Assembly: GCF_000321225.1 (NCBI RefSeq)
Contig: NW_004450267.1
Location: 4,357,629-4,421,628, forward strand
Source: Odobenus rosmarus divergens
Lineage: Eukaryota > Chordata > Mammalia > Carnivora > Odobenidae
Length of the DNA: 64,000 nucleotides
Reading direction: 5' to 3'
The notes beneath the pieces were generated by a model, which saw only the letters and a program-made list of their open reading frames with translations, did no database searches and was not told the DNA's origin. Shown in pieces: positions 22,991 through 33,870 of the stretch (position 1 is the stretch's first letter; each line of letters starts with the position of its first letter). Made by a program: the position numbers and the translations under genes.

Positions 22991-23899
22991 GGAATAGGTA
23001 CTGGAGGACACCAAGCACTCTCTCCCACAGAGACGTGGGCTCTAGACTGAGTTTACCCCTCCCCAAGAAGAGTTGGACCTCCCTGATTTCACATAAGCAG
23101 GTGCTCTGTCCCACTCTGCTCCAGGAAGCCCAAGAGCCTTGCCTTCTCTCCTCATTTAGTAGGTGAGATGGCTCTGCCCTCTAAAGTCCCACAGAGGCAG
23201 CCTCCCTGTCTTCCTGAACCCTGGGCACAGATGCTTAACCTGATGCTCTGGTTCCCAGTCGGCATCTCTATGGGGATGGGAAACGAGAATGGGAGCCAGA
23301 CTGGCATCATTCTGCATACGTAATAGAGCCGGAAGAGTTGTGAAACCCAGGAGGCTCTGCAAGGCTGTTCTGCAGTAAATAGTTGTTATAAAAATAAACC
23401 CATCTTGCTATCCAAAAGCAATGAGCAATACCCCAGGGTTGCCAGAGTGAGCAGTACTCAGACGTCTCTGGGCACATGGCTGCAGGATGCGGGCCGGCCC
23501 ACGGCGGCACGCCCAAGCACAGCGCTCTCCCGGACAGCCTTCTGCATCTCACTATGGACTCAGACCTCCTTCAGGTTTTCAATGGATGAAGGGTTAGGAC
23601 TGCCGCAGGTAGAGAAAAGTGTGAAGTCCTACCTTCAAGTCAAAACCAAAACCAAACAGTGATTGGCAGGGTAGGGGACAGGGAGCTTGACGGCAGCTGG
23701 GGTACCAAAAAGATCGAAGGGTTTTCATGGACCCTGCCTTTGAAGGGAGCCAATGGTTGGGAGTTAGCATGAAAATAATGTGGAGCCAGTGGAGTATCCA
23801 GGACAAAGGGGGTTGTTAGTCCTGTTTCAGATCAGAGCCACCTATGAGATACATTCAGGAAGAAGGCTCCAGAATGGTAGGAAAACTCAACGCTATGGA
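22991..23899. other. Unique sequence, no gene recognised
   Basis: Single-copy sequence with frames under 95 codons in several overlapping phases. Nothing further is visible. Confidence 0.45.
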
Positions 23900-24065
23900 G
23901 ATGACAGAACTGAAACCCTGCAGCCTGGCGGAGCCCCAGATGGACACATGACCATCTTCACATACCTGAAGGGTTGTCATGGGGATAAGGGAACTTGTTA
24001 TGTGTGGGCTCCAAGGGGAAGTTATAGCCTGGCCAATTCTGCTTCAGAATAGATTTAGAATTGTC
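23900..24065. mobile_element. Possible ancient repeat remnant
   Basis: CCTGAAGGGTTGTCATGGGG and TTATGTGTGGGCTCCAAGGG resemble a dispersed mammalian repeat with 'ctgaagggctgtca' and 'ttctgtgtggctccaga'. The family is not assigned and the call is weak. Confidence 0.3.
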
Positions 24066-24135
24066 TAGAAATGGAATGCTCTCTCTCTCATGAGAGAATG
24101 AGTTCTCCATTCCTGGGGTTTGAAAAAGGCTGGGT

Positions 24136-24329
24136 GGGGTGCCTGGCTGGCTCAGTCATTAAGCATCCACCTTCGGCTCAGGTCATGATCCCAGGGTCCT
24201 GGGATCGAGCCCCACATCGGGCTCCCTGCTCAGCGGAAAGCCTGCTTCTCCCTCTCCCACTCCCCCTGCTTGTGTTCCCTCTCTTGCTGTCTCTGTCAAA
24301 AAGTAAATAAAGTCTTTTTAAAAAAATAA
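24136..24329 (+). mobile_element. Carnivore tRNA-Lys SINE, young type
   Basis: The head GGGGTGCCTGGCTGGCTCAG and the CATCCACCTTCGGCTCAGGT block are followed by CTCCCACTCCCCCTGCTTG and an A-rich tail. The target-site duplication is about 13 bp (24123-24135 and 24330-24342) with one mismatch. Together with the opposite-strand SINE at 24459-24643 it forms an inverted pair. Confidence 0.95.
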
Positions 24330-24458
24330 AAAAAGCCTGGGTAAATCTGTATGTGGGACGCTGGGGCAGAAATTCACCCTTTGCGTAAAGACAGGACTAG
24401 TAGATCTCTTGAGTTTCTTGCGACTTTGAGGTCTTATGATTCCATGTGTTTTGCTTTT

Positions 24459-24643
24459 TTTAAAAAAAGATTTTATTTATTTGACAGACAGAGAGAGAGC
24501 ACAAGCAGGGGGAGCTGCAGGCAGAGGGAGAAGCATACTCCCTGCTGAGCAGGGAGCCCGATGCACGGCTCGATCCCGGGACCCTGGGATCATAACTTGA
24601 GCCGAAGGCAGATGCTTAACTGACTGAGCCACCCAGGTGGCCC
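24459..24643 (-). mobile_element. Carnivore tRNA-Lys SINE, young type
   Basis: The minus-strand head is GGGCCACCTGGGTGGCTCAG, followed by the ATCTGCCTTCGGCTCAAGTT type block and an AAATAAAATC tail. The target-site duplication is TGTGTTTTGC(C)TTTT at 24445-24458 and 24644-24658. It landed at the edge of an antisense L1M fragment. Confidence 0.95.
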
Positions 24644-24659
24644 TGTGTTTTGCCTTTTA

Positions 24660-24825
24660 ATTACACTTTTTATTTGGAGATAATTATAGATGTATATGCA
24701 GTTATAAGACATAATACAGTGAGAGCCTGTGTGCTCTTTACCCAGTTACCCTCCATGGTAAGACTTGCAAGACTGTAATACAATCTCACAACCAGGATAT
24801 CGACCACTCCAACAAAGTCTGGGCT
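24660..24825 (-). mobile_element. L1M LINE 3' UTR fragment
   Basis: CTTTTTATTTGGAGATAATT, ACCCAGTTACCCTCCATGGT, AAGACTTGCAAGACTGTAAT and CACAACCAGGATATCGACCA follow the antisense 3' UTR of L1MA/L1MB-type elements closely. Confidence 0.85.
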
Positions 24826-24834
24826 TCCTGTGCC

Positions 24835-25085
24835 TCAGTAAGCCCTGCCCTTGAGGAGCTACCAGTGTAAAGGAGAGTAAGACACATACGGAATCAAAAA
24901 CAGTGCAATCTGGGGTCTAAGATAACCAAGTGAGTAAGACCAACCAAATGCCACGGATGACCAGAAGACAAAGAGATCACATCGGCTTATGGATATCAGG
25001 AGAGGCTTCCCAGGGGAGCTGGGATGGATTTGAGCCTTGAAGGAAGAACAGGAACTTGACAGACGGGGCTGCGCATTCTTAGTTA
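24835..25085 (-). mobile_element. L2 LINE fragment
   Basis: GCCCTTGAGGAGCTACCAGT, then GGAGAGGCTTCCCAGGGGAG, GGATTTGAGCCTTGAAGGAA and GAACAGGAACTTGACAG, follow antisense L2 ('ccctcatggagcttac', 'ggaaggcctctctgagg', 'gagctgagacctgaa'). Confidence 0.6.
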
Positions 25086-25224
25086 ACGCCCTGTGGCCAT
25101 CCGGGCTCATTAAGGGCTCGAAGATAAGTCTCTCTGTGAATGACTTCCTCTGGTTATAGATCTACTACATAAACTGAAAGTGCCAAAGAAGTGAACATAG
25201 AAGTTCAAAGAATCTTTGGCAGCC

Positions 25225-25335
25225 TCTGGGCTGTGCTTCATGCTGTTCCTACTTCCTCCGTAGGGCCCACGCATTATAGGTGTTTAGTGTGTGCTGAATG
25301 AATGCCTGAATAAAGAAATGAATGAATAGATTTCT
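25225..25335 (+). mobile_element. L2 LINE 3' end
   Basis: GTAGGGCCCACGCATTATAG and GTGTTTAGTGTGTGCTGAAT run into TGAATGAATG repeats. This matches the sense L2 terminus 'gcacatagtaggtgctcaataaatgtttgttgaatgaatg'. Confidence 0.6.
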
Positions 25336-25699
25336 GCCCCTGTTGTCCCAGTTCTGCTTTCCTTCCTGCTTTGCCTTGCTTTTCTTCCCCCATAGAGCAT
25401 GCAAGAGCATGAAAGCAATGTCATTGGTTTAATTTGGGCGATTGCCTAAAACCCATGTGGTTTTCTAGTGGTATAGGTTGAGCATGTGATGCTGATTAAG
25501 TCTGAGGTCACAGGCGCCTCACAAACCCCCCAGAGGCCAGTAAATTTTTTTCTCTTCTGTGGCTACAGGTTCTACACTGCATCCAAGGTGCACCACTGTT
25601 CAAAGGAATCTCATAATCCGCAATTGGTCGGTTTTTCCTTACACATTTTGATAATCGAGCCCGCAGAGCAAGTCTCTGTACTTGGTTACCTTTGCCCCG
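25336..25699. other. Unique sequence, no gene recognised
   Basis: Single-copy sequence. A 102-codon frame at 25486-25794 runs through the following tandem repeat, where it encodes an ASPASP-type repeat, and has no family resemblance. Confidence 0.4.
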
Positions 25700-25726
25700 C
25701 CTCACCTGCCTCACCTGCCTCACCTC
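25700..25726. repeat. 9-bp tandem repeat, three copies
   Basis: The unit CCTCACCTG occurs three times in a row (25700-25708, 25709-25717, 25718-25726), the last ending in C. The first two units contain a CACCTG E-box core. Confidence 0.95.
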
Positions 25727-25804
25727 TGGGTTTGTGGTGTGAGAAAGGAATGCGTTTCCTGGAAGCAAAGAATGGCAGAGCTTGGGGGTGTTGAGGAGGG
25801 AAGA

Positions 25805-25955
25805 CTTTGAAATTCAGAAATCATCTGGCCCTACCCCCTTATTTTAAGACAGGGAAATAGAGGTCAGGAGGGGTCATGTCCTGCCCAGTGTCATCGTGTG
25901 AGCCGCTGTGCAATGCGGAGCAGAGTTCCAGCCTCTTGGCTCCACTTCCGATGTT
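25805..25955 (-). mobile_element. MIR-class remnant
   Basis: AATCATCTGGCCCTACCCCC, TTTAAGACAGGGAAATAGAGG and CAGAGTTCCAGCCTCTTGGC follow the antisense order of MIR-class elements. It is strongly diverged. Confidence 0.4.
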
Positions 25956-26089
25956 CTCTCCAAGGCATCCAGCTGTCTCTTCCTCCGACAAAGCCAGCCC
26001 CTCTCAAGCCTCCTACCCGTGGCCATGTGCCAAGAGTTTCTAATGCTTATGACAACACGGCATAGGAATTAGGTGTACTTGGTTTTCCT

Positions 26090-26470
26090 TATGTACAGAA
26101 GCGTAAAAAAGATCAAAGCATTTACAGTTTGATGATGTTCCCGAATGCAAGTTCAAATTACTGAGTTAAACAGCCAGCAATTTTTTTACAGGGCTTTCCG
26201 GAGTAATTACTCAAGATGGAATTAAACCATATTTGCATTTGGCTCCTTCCCATTCCCTCCCACTGCCTGGAAAGGGGAGGAGGGGCGAACCCACAAAGAA
26301 AATCTTGAAAGACTATTGCTAATTACAGATTTTTACCTGCCTGATGTTCTTTTGCTTTGCACATTAATTAAATCAAGACCAGGTGTCTTGCAGATGGGTT
26401 AGCTGCTGGCTATCGGAAGAGATTAATAGATCCCAGCAAACGGGTAGGGGAACGAGCTCTCGAGTTTTAT
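26090..26470. promoter_or_regulatory. Candidate conserved non-coding/enhancer-like block
   Basis: This repeat-free block has an unusual density of transcription-factor-like words. They include an octamer ATTTGCAT at 26231-26238, TAATTAC near 26200, GCTAATTACAG near 26320, ATTAATTAAAT at 26363-26373, and CAGGTG and CAGATG E-boxes near 26380-26395. No open frame crosses it. Enhancer function is inferred from motifs and composition only; conservation cannot be seen here. Confidence 0.3.
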
Positions 26471-26690
26471 GGGTCATTGACGCTGCTTCTCTCAGCAGAA
26501 ATCAAGAGTGAGAGAGAAAGAACTTGAGCTGAAGTGGCCTAGTTCATTAGAGACGCTAGTAGCTGCTCACGTGTTCACTATCTCCAGAGCCCCTGGGAGC
26601 AGGCCGGTCCCCTCTGCCCCCAGATCTGGCCGAGCCACCAGATCGGAAGGAAATCAGACCCCAGATTCTTATTCTGAGGGAAACTAGCTC

Positions 26691-29600
26691 AGGATTTGGA
26701 GGTTTGTGATTGGGACCAGAGGCCGCCGACCGGGCCCTGAGCAGCGACCTGTGGTCGTCAGCGAGGTGATCAGGAGCCCAGGCTCCTGCCTCCTTACTTC
26801 CTCTACTGACTCTGAAAGGCCCCCCACGGCTGTCAAAGCTCAGAAGGAGGGGATGCCGGAAACAGACCAGACTTTAAACGGTACTCCAACACGGCTCGGA
26901 ACACAGCTGTGCTCCCGAAGGCCACGGCCTTTGTCCCTACCCCGTAGGAAGGACTTTGGGCTAAAACACAGAATGACGTCCGGTCCCAGCAGTGTCGTGG
27001 CTCAGGGTGCCTGATTCCATTGGCGAGGCCAGGTCGGGTTTCCTTCTGGAGGGCCCAGGATCCGCGCCGAGGCCAGGACGAAGCAGGGAGGGGGGAGGAG
27101 GCCAGGCAGAGGGAAACAAAGGTCACTTATTATTTACAAAGAACGCATTTGTCCTAGCGTGTGAAGCCCTGAGTTTTTGCACAGTACTGGGCCATTCACT
27201 GGAGCCCTGAAGTCACATTAACAAACTAATCTGTTCCAAATGCTCCTAAAAAATCCGCCTTCCACAGGGCCGATTTCTGATTCACTGCCACTGAGCCTGA
27301 TTTCTGGGTGAGGCAAAGGATGAGCAACCAAGAACGGTGCAGGGGCCCCCTGAGTTTCGCCCACATGCTATTTGGAGGCAGGCACACACTCTGTCTTTGT
27401 GAGTGTAACAGAACATGAACACACATTAGTTTGTGTAACTTGAATCCCTTTCTGAAGAACCCTGGATCCAGTCCACCCTCCCCCACAGTGAGTTAACCGC
27501 GCTGTCCTGGCTTCAGCGGGCTGGTAGAAATGACTAAGCTGCATTTTGCAGCCAACAGTCATGTCATGTCATTCTTGTCCCGGAAACCAACAAAGCCCTT
27601 AAGGTAATGATTGGGTCTGTTCATTCTTTGGTTTTCTGCCCACTCTCTTCCCAAGCCCATTCCCCAACAGGTCTCCTGGCCCCATGACACTCGTGTTGGC
27701 AACCTTCTGGTGCCTTCCGGAGGAACGGGACTCGTGGCCTGAGTCACAATGTCAAGTCAGACCAGGGGAGGGACCTAGCGAGGGAGGTTTTGGAGCAGAG
27801 CCAGGGTGAGGCGCCTGGGGCCACGTGGAGGAAGAGGTGCCCACCATGCACCTGCCTGAAGGCGACAGTAAGCGCCTCCCTAGGTTTTGTGTCCTGGCGC
27901 TGCTCACTTGCCTCACGTGTGTCCTGGCCTTGGTGTGGAGGATATTTCTAACCCTGAAGGAAGTAGTTCACTTCCCTGGTTCATAAGCCCAGGAGGCTTT
28001 TTAAAGAGATACCAGTGCCACGGTTCCACCCGCACCAATTAAATTAGAACCTTTGGGTGCGGAGCCTGGGTTCCCACGTCCCAGGTGACTCTGTTGTGGA
28101 ACTGTGGTTGAGAGTGGCCGGTCCGAGGGCTCACACTGGGCTGCAGGTAATGGATGCCTGCTCTGCCGATGTCTGCTGCAATTTGGCCACAGCTCAGTGA
28201 TCTCTGTGCTGACTTGGCCCCTCCAGGATTTTCTCTGGCCCCACAAGACCTGAGGTCTGGCTGGACTTCCAGGCAGACTTACCCAGGCCTTCGGATCTTG
28301 GCCGCAGTGCCAGGCACCCCCACTCCCAACTCCCCAGCCAGACTTTTAGCCAAGCTCCTCCCCAGCCTCTAGGAGCCGCAGAGCTGCCCATGCCAGGCGG
28401 CACTTCCTGTGATGTGGCCGCAGACAACCCCACGGTGGCGCAGGGAATGGGCGAGGTGGTCCTTGCAGACGCCGGGAAGAGGACAAAGTGTTTTCCTCAA
28501 CTTACCGAACACGTCTCCCCCAGACTGAAACCCGGGTGGGGGGGGTGGAGACCCAGGGCCGGCCTGACTGGCTGACGGCCCTCTCTGTCAGCCCTTTCCT
28601 CAGAAACGAAGGGATGGGCTTCTCTTCCTCCTCCTGCCTCATGGGGGCCGTTCATTGACAAAGTTCCATAGTTGGATCCTCCAGGCCTCGAGAAATTCCT
28701 CTCTGCTTAGCATTTGACTCTCAAGTCTCAAGCCGATTGTCACTTTGGGGACTCGCAACAATCGAGTGCGACAGTGTAAGCTCGGGAATGGCAGCGATGG
28801 GCGCTTCCCCGGAAACGCTGACACTCCCTGCTACCATGAGCGGGAAGCCCCATAACAACAAGACTCATAGGATATAGAAGCACTTCTGAAAAGATTGCAA
28901 GCGCATTATCTCCACTCTACACATTTTGTGCCAAGACTCAACATTTTATACAGAGCCTCGGGAGGCATAAGCCTCTTTTCCGGGTCTCCACTCATTCCCT
29001 CGACATTGGAGAGGCAGGGAGAAGGGGGGATATTTTTATTCGCACCTCCAATCTGTGCAATGAGACAGAGGAGGGAGTTAAGCGACTCCGGGGGCCCTGA
29101 GGGCGGGGGGTGGGGGCGGGGAATGGGGTGGTCAGGCCAGAAGGACAGAAGCAGGGGCTCTGAATTGGGTCTTGAGTTTGTGTTAATGTACTTGATTTAT
29201 TAGCCTCCTTCAGCCTTTGAGTAGATCTGGTATATCTTGAGAAACTTGAAGTCTTTGGCTCAGCTGTGAAAACTGAAAGATGCATAAGCCATCTCTTCTT
29301 AAAGCTGGGTGAGCAGTCTGGACTGATTTCATGGGGGTAAGCTTGCTTGACCCTTCCCCCACCCCCGCCCCCACATTCTGTGGCTCTGTCCGTCCCTTCT
29401 GCAAATACTCCTGTCGCAGGCTGGTCCAGGCTCACCCCTGTCTCTGCAGAGGGCTCCTCCTGCTTCTCCCTGCTCTTTCCCACCCTGCCCAGCTCTCCCA
29501 TCGTCTTGTCCACGGCCAGGCAGGGCTTCGTGCCAGCCCACAGGCCCTGTGTCTAGAGCTGTGCAAACACCACTAAGCCCTCTGGGCTTCTCGGAGCTGG

Positions 29601-30600
29601 GCCTGCCCTCCACAGGAGATTAAGGGTCCACCGTGAGTCAGCAGCCCTCCTGGGCTTGAAGCCCAAGACTCTTGGCTGGGCCTCCATCAGCTGAGACATT
29701 CCCTGTCCCCTCCTCCCACCCTCCCTCCTGTGGACCCCTTCTCCTCATTCCCTCGGAACTTAGGTGGGCCTCTGCCCCCACACACAGGGCTGTCAGAGAC
29801 CTGGTGTGTCTCCCTCCCTACCCCATCCCAGCTCTGGAACTGTCTTGCTCAAAGCTCTTGGTCTTGATGGTTGGCCACGTCTATAAGGCAGAGAAGCCTG
29901 GGCTTGGTGGCAAGAGTGGCATTCCGGAAGAATGGGGGTGTGGGGTGTGAGTACCTCCTCTCCTGGGCTGTGAGTCTCTGGGTTCCAGGCCTACACTGTG
30001 AATCACAGCTACTGTACGGTGTGCTGAGTCACCACCAGGAACCTGGGGAGACAATATAGGCCTATTTTGAAAAGATCTGCTGGTGTACCCAGGCTCTTAG
30101 AAAATGCTGGATGATTATTGCCACATATAGGTATTGGCCCGGGGTGTCCAGTTCTATAACAGGCAACTCCTCCAATGAGGGGCCTAGACACCACGTGTGC
30201 GGCCCCACCCTGGCCACGGTGGGGGTGTGTGTGGATTTCAGGGGGTAGGGTGTCCCTAGCCACCACCGGGGGAGTGTCGTGGACCTGACCTTTGCTTCTT
30301 GAGGGGAGGAAGGGGAACTGCAGGAGAAGCCCCCAGCACCACCTTCAAGGGACAGAGACAGCACCTCTGTGCCATCTACTCTCTGAGTCACCTACTGTCA
30401 TTCCCACTCACGGGAAGAGAGAAATCTGGTGCGTAAGAGTAACTGGTTCGAATTTCCACCTTCTTTGTGATCCACGAATTTTTAGGTGTCGATAAACAGA
30501 AGTCCCCAAAGCACTCCTTCTGGTGGCGGATGACCTCCTCCTGATCTCCTAGCCAGTCAATGAGCCTTTAGCGGGCTATGGACCGTAGGCCTCAGAGCCA
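26691..30600. other. GC-richer unique sequence, no gene recognised
   Basis: This is mostly single-copy sequence with more CpG than the rest of the window, notably 26.69-27.09 kb and 28.38-28.83 kb. I do not see a clear CpG island or promoter. Overlapping frames on both strands reach 173 codons (28992-29513 minus) but carry no recognisable domain. Confidence 0.4.
29101..29128 (+). other. G-quadruplex motif
   Basis: Five G-runs of 3, 6, 5, 4 and 4 bases are separated by loops of 1, 1, 1 and 3 bases. This satisfies the canonical quadruplex pattern on the plus strand. Very short loops favour stability. Confidence 0.85.
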
Positions 30601-30604
30601 CCAT

Positions 30605-31010
30605 GCTCCTAGAGATCACCTTGTCCAACCCTTCACTTACTGATGAGCAAACTGAGACTCAGAGTAGGGACAGGACTCGTCCAGGTTGCAGAGCTAAAAT
30701 CGCAGGTGCTCAGCCCTGGAGTGAACGCTGTGGAGAGGAAGTTAGGTAAGACACAGCCTCTGCCCTCAAGGAGTCCCGGATTTGCAGGGGAAGCAGTCAT
30801 TTGCCAATACAGTAATGATACAGGTAGAATGTAATTAGGTGCATAAAAAATTGAAATGAATTTGCATGAGAGAGCAAAAATGCCAGGTCACTCCTACACA
30901 AGGAATCAGGACAGGTATCATGGGGAAGAATATTAGAGTTGACCTTCCAAAGATGGGTTACATGGACACTCAGGGACAGGAGAAGGGGGAGGAGTTGTGC
31001 AGATAAAAGG
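30605..31010 (-). mobile_element. MIR and L2-like remnants
   Basis: ACTGATGAGCAAACTGAGACTC resembles antisense MIR. About 30740-31010 (CCTCTGCCCTCAAGGAGTCC, then GCAGGGGAAGCAGTCATTTG) resembles antisense L2. The border between them is unclear. Confidence 0.45.
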
Positions 31011-31091
31011 AACAGCTTGAGATGGGGTGGCCCAGCAACGTAGGCCATTTCGGCTTGTGGTACAGGATGCTGAAGCTGAATAATGGCAGGT

Positions 31092-31119
31092 GGGGGAGGG
31101 AGGGGGCTGGGGGAGGGGG
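31092..31119 (+). other. G-quadruplex motif
   Basis: Five G-runs of 5, 3, 5, 5 and 5 bases are separated by A, A, CT and A. It is a canonical quadruplex pattern with very short loops. Confidence 0.85.
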
Positions 31120-31194
31120 ACTCAGAGGAGGGAAGATCTGGAATGCCCAGGGTGAGAAAGAGAAACTTTATCATCATTATTATTGTCTAAAAGC

Positions 31195-31460
31195 ACCGGG
31201 TGGCGATGTGCCAGGCATTTTACTGAGCAGTATTAATCATGTAATGCAGAGTCTGCACTTTCTAGGAGCTTAGAATTCAAGACAAAGAAAGAAATTATGG
31301 ACAGATAGTAAAGACACATATTAAACATATGCATAAATCAAAAACTGTTTAACACATAAGTATTTAAGTGCAAGTAAAGGAAGAAGTGCATTTAATGGGT
31401 CAGTGAGGGAAGGAGCCATCTGGGAATTTGTTCCTGGAAGGTCTGTCTCTGTCCTCAGCC
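31195..31460 (-). mobile_element. L2 LINE 3'-end fragment
   Basis: GATGTGCCAGGCATTTTACT, then TTCTAGGAGCTTAGAATTCA and an 'atggacagatagtaaagaca' type block, follow the antisense L2 3' end. Confidence 0.55.
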
Positions 31461-32499
31461 TTCCCTGGGCTCTGCAGCTCTGAGAAAGGCCCAGAAGGGC
31501 CAAGACATCAGTCTTAATATCAGACACTGGCTTTGTCTTCCAGATGGCTGATTTCTGATATAGAACTGTCTCTGGAGCCTCCCACTCATTCTCATTAATT
31601 GGTCCAGTCTTCTACTATGTCCATTCCTGAGCTCAAAGCACATAGGAGACACAGCTTGGAGGGGGCAGGGGATCGAGATCAGGGCCACTGAGTACAGTGG
31701 TGCATGTGATCCACTGCACAAGAGGGAGAAAGTGGGAGTTGAAGTCCAGACCTCCCGCTTGCTTCAAATCAAAAGAGTGGAGGGGCTGTGTCCACCTAGA
31801 GCAGGGGGTGCCTGTTTCTCATCCATACAAATGCGTCATATGGGCTTGTGGCTCTGACAGGGATGGGGCCAAACACCTTCTTCAGATAATGCTTTCTGTC
31901 TTAGCCCTCCCCTCCACCTCCCCCCATAGGACATGGGAAAGATTTCCAGCCCGATGCTCTGGGCCAGGTGCCAGCACGGAGATGACTCTCAGCCACCCAG
32001 CTCTCCACCCCGGGCCCCTAGCTCATTTTATGCTTCATTAGGCTGGAGATCTGAGAAAGGGCAGAAGAAAATCTTTGCTTAAATATATCAAAGAACAAGA
32101 AGGAGCCACATACGTGCTCTAAGCACCTACCGGGTCAGTCCCTTTCCGCAAACTGTTAAACAGACCTCTGACTCTCCCGGTGCACGGTGGCAAACACAGC
32201 ACTCAACACTTCATTACATGGTGAGTTGGAAGCCCCTCAGAACCCCCAGTCAGCAGCAATCACCCCTGCCACCGCCTGTCCCCCACATACCATCTCTGCC
32301 TGGAGCTGTCCGGCCTCTGAGCGTTTTAAATGACTGTGAGCTCGGCATCCCCCAGACAGCCTCTTCTATTGTGAGTGCGCTCTGGCTGTGTCAGCATCTC
32401 CTCTCTTTGTTCGGGTGCTGTTCAACCCCTCTAATTTCCAGTATTAGCTCTGGTTCTCACCCTTGTTGCCATACAGATTTGTAAGTAAGAAAAGAAAAA
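31461..32499. other. Unique sequence, no gene recognised
   Basis: Single-copy sequence with a few frames of 88-114 codons and no recognised domain, signal sequence or splice pair. Confidence 0.45.
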
Positions 32500-33170
32500 G
32501 AAAAAATGACACTGTCCCCAAACTATTTCTTCTTACTCCTCACTCATCTGTCCCTGTACCATAAGAAGCAGACCTCAATACTCACAGCCCAACCGTTGCC
32601 CATTGCCCATGCAATGTGCCGTTCTTTGCCCTGTTCCTATTCTTAGCACCTATTCTCTTGTGCTGCTTTCCTGATTATACGCTGGCAAGACTCATTTGGA
32701 TCTGACCTCCTTAGGCACTGGTTCCTGACTTCCTTAAAGCCTCCCACCCCTTTGTTTCTGCTCCTCCAAGCAGCTCATGATCAATACCTTGCCTGGATCA
32801 GTACCAGGGCTTTCATGAACAGTTGCACAGGTTGTGCATTGCTCTGCTGCACGTCAGCCTCTAGGCCTTATTTTTATTCCTTCAAGTCCCTGCTGTGGCA
32901 GTCAGTGTCCCTGCTGAGTTCACTGGGTCCCTTTTGGGGGGGCAAGATATAGGCAGAAGAAAATGAGGTCTTCTCTGGAGTCCCTTGGTCCTCCAACTAC
33001 CCACCGACTTTTCTCGCATGGACTGTGAAATCTCAGAGGGCAGAGTACACGTCTTGCCTGTCTCTGGGTCCTGAACAGCAGATTCCAACACAGGGCCCTA
33101 ACCTCAACGTTCAAGAAGTGTTACTTGAACACCTGGGTAAATGAATAGGTCAGTGAGTGATGGAAGAGTA
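32500..33170 (+). mobile_element. L2 LINE 3' region
   Basis: Around 32880 TTCAAGTCCCTGCTGTGGCA matches the sense L2 'caggtctcagctcaaatg' zone. GACTGTGAAATCTCAGAGGGC and ACGTCTTGCCTGTCTCTGGG then match the 'gactgtaagctccatgagggcag' zone. ACCTGGGTAAATGAATAGG is near the terminus. The upstream part is weak. Confidence 0.5.
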
Positions 33171-33275
33171 AGATTTGACTGCTTGGATGACAGAGGCGCT
33201 ATTGAACTGCAGGAAGACGGGAACATGGGCGGTGCCTAAACTCCCTCTGTTTCAGAGACTCTGAAGGCCAAGGCA

Positions 33276-33470
33276 GGGGCACCTGGGTGGCTCAGTCCAT
33301 TAAGCAGCTTACTCTGGATTTTGGCTTAGGTCATGATCTCAAGGTTGTGGGATCAAGCCCCACGTTAGGCTCCACGCTCAGCACAGTCTGCTTGAGGACT
33401 CTCCCTCTCCCTCTGACACTTCTCTCTCTCTCTCTCTCTCATAAATAAATAAATAAGTTTTTAAAAAAAT
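33276..33470 (+). mobile_element. Carnivore tRNA-Lys SINE, old type (SINEC_b-like)
   Basis: The head GGGGCACCTGGGTGGCTCAG is followed by ACTCTGGATTTTGGCTTAGG, the longer variant with a 'gactcttgatttcggc' block lacking in young copies. TCTGCTTGAGGACTCTCCCT and an ATAAATAAATAAG tail follow. The imperfect target-site duplication (33263-33275 and 33471-33483, two mismatches) fits an older insertion. Confidence 0.94.
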
Positions 33471-33870
33471 AAAGGCCAATGCACTTTCTGTGTCGGTATT
33501 AATAAGATTTCAGCAAAGGGCTGGATCTAAGACATACACCTCAGAGAAGTAGTTTTCCCATAGGTCAGCAATAACCAGCTCCAAGACCCAGCAAATTCCC
33601 CTTGTCCCCCAGGCTCCCCCTTGTGCTACCCTGGGAATGTAGGGAGCAGCCTACATCCAGGCTACCCCCGCATTTGTGCCTTTTTCTGGCCTGCATGCCA
33701 GAAATGGGGTTTCTGGGTGGCCTGCACGTACCCAGGGGAAAGCCTGGGAGGTCTGAGGTTGCAAAGGAGACCCTCAAGCTGGAAGTTTTCTGTGGGGGTT
33801 CTAGGACTATCTATTGCCCTGAGGAATGACAAGCCAGAACTTCTCTGCCACTTTGGATTTTCTTTTTCAG

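Noticed and set aside
26700..27090. Possible CpG island/promoter
   Set aside because: CpG is above the local average, but the stretch is short, not very GC-dense and lacks core promoter or first-exon signals.
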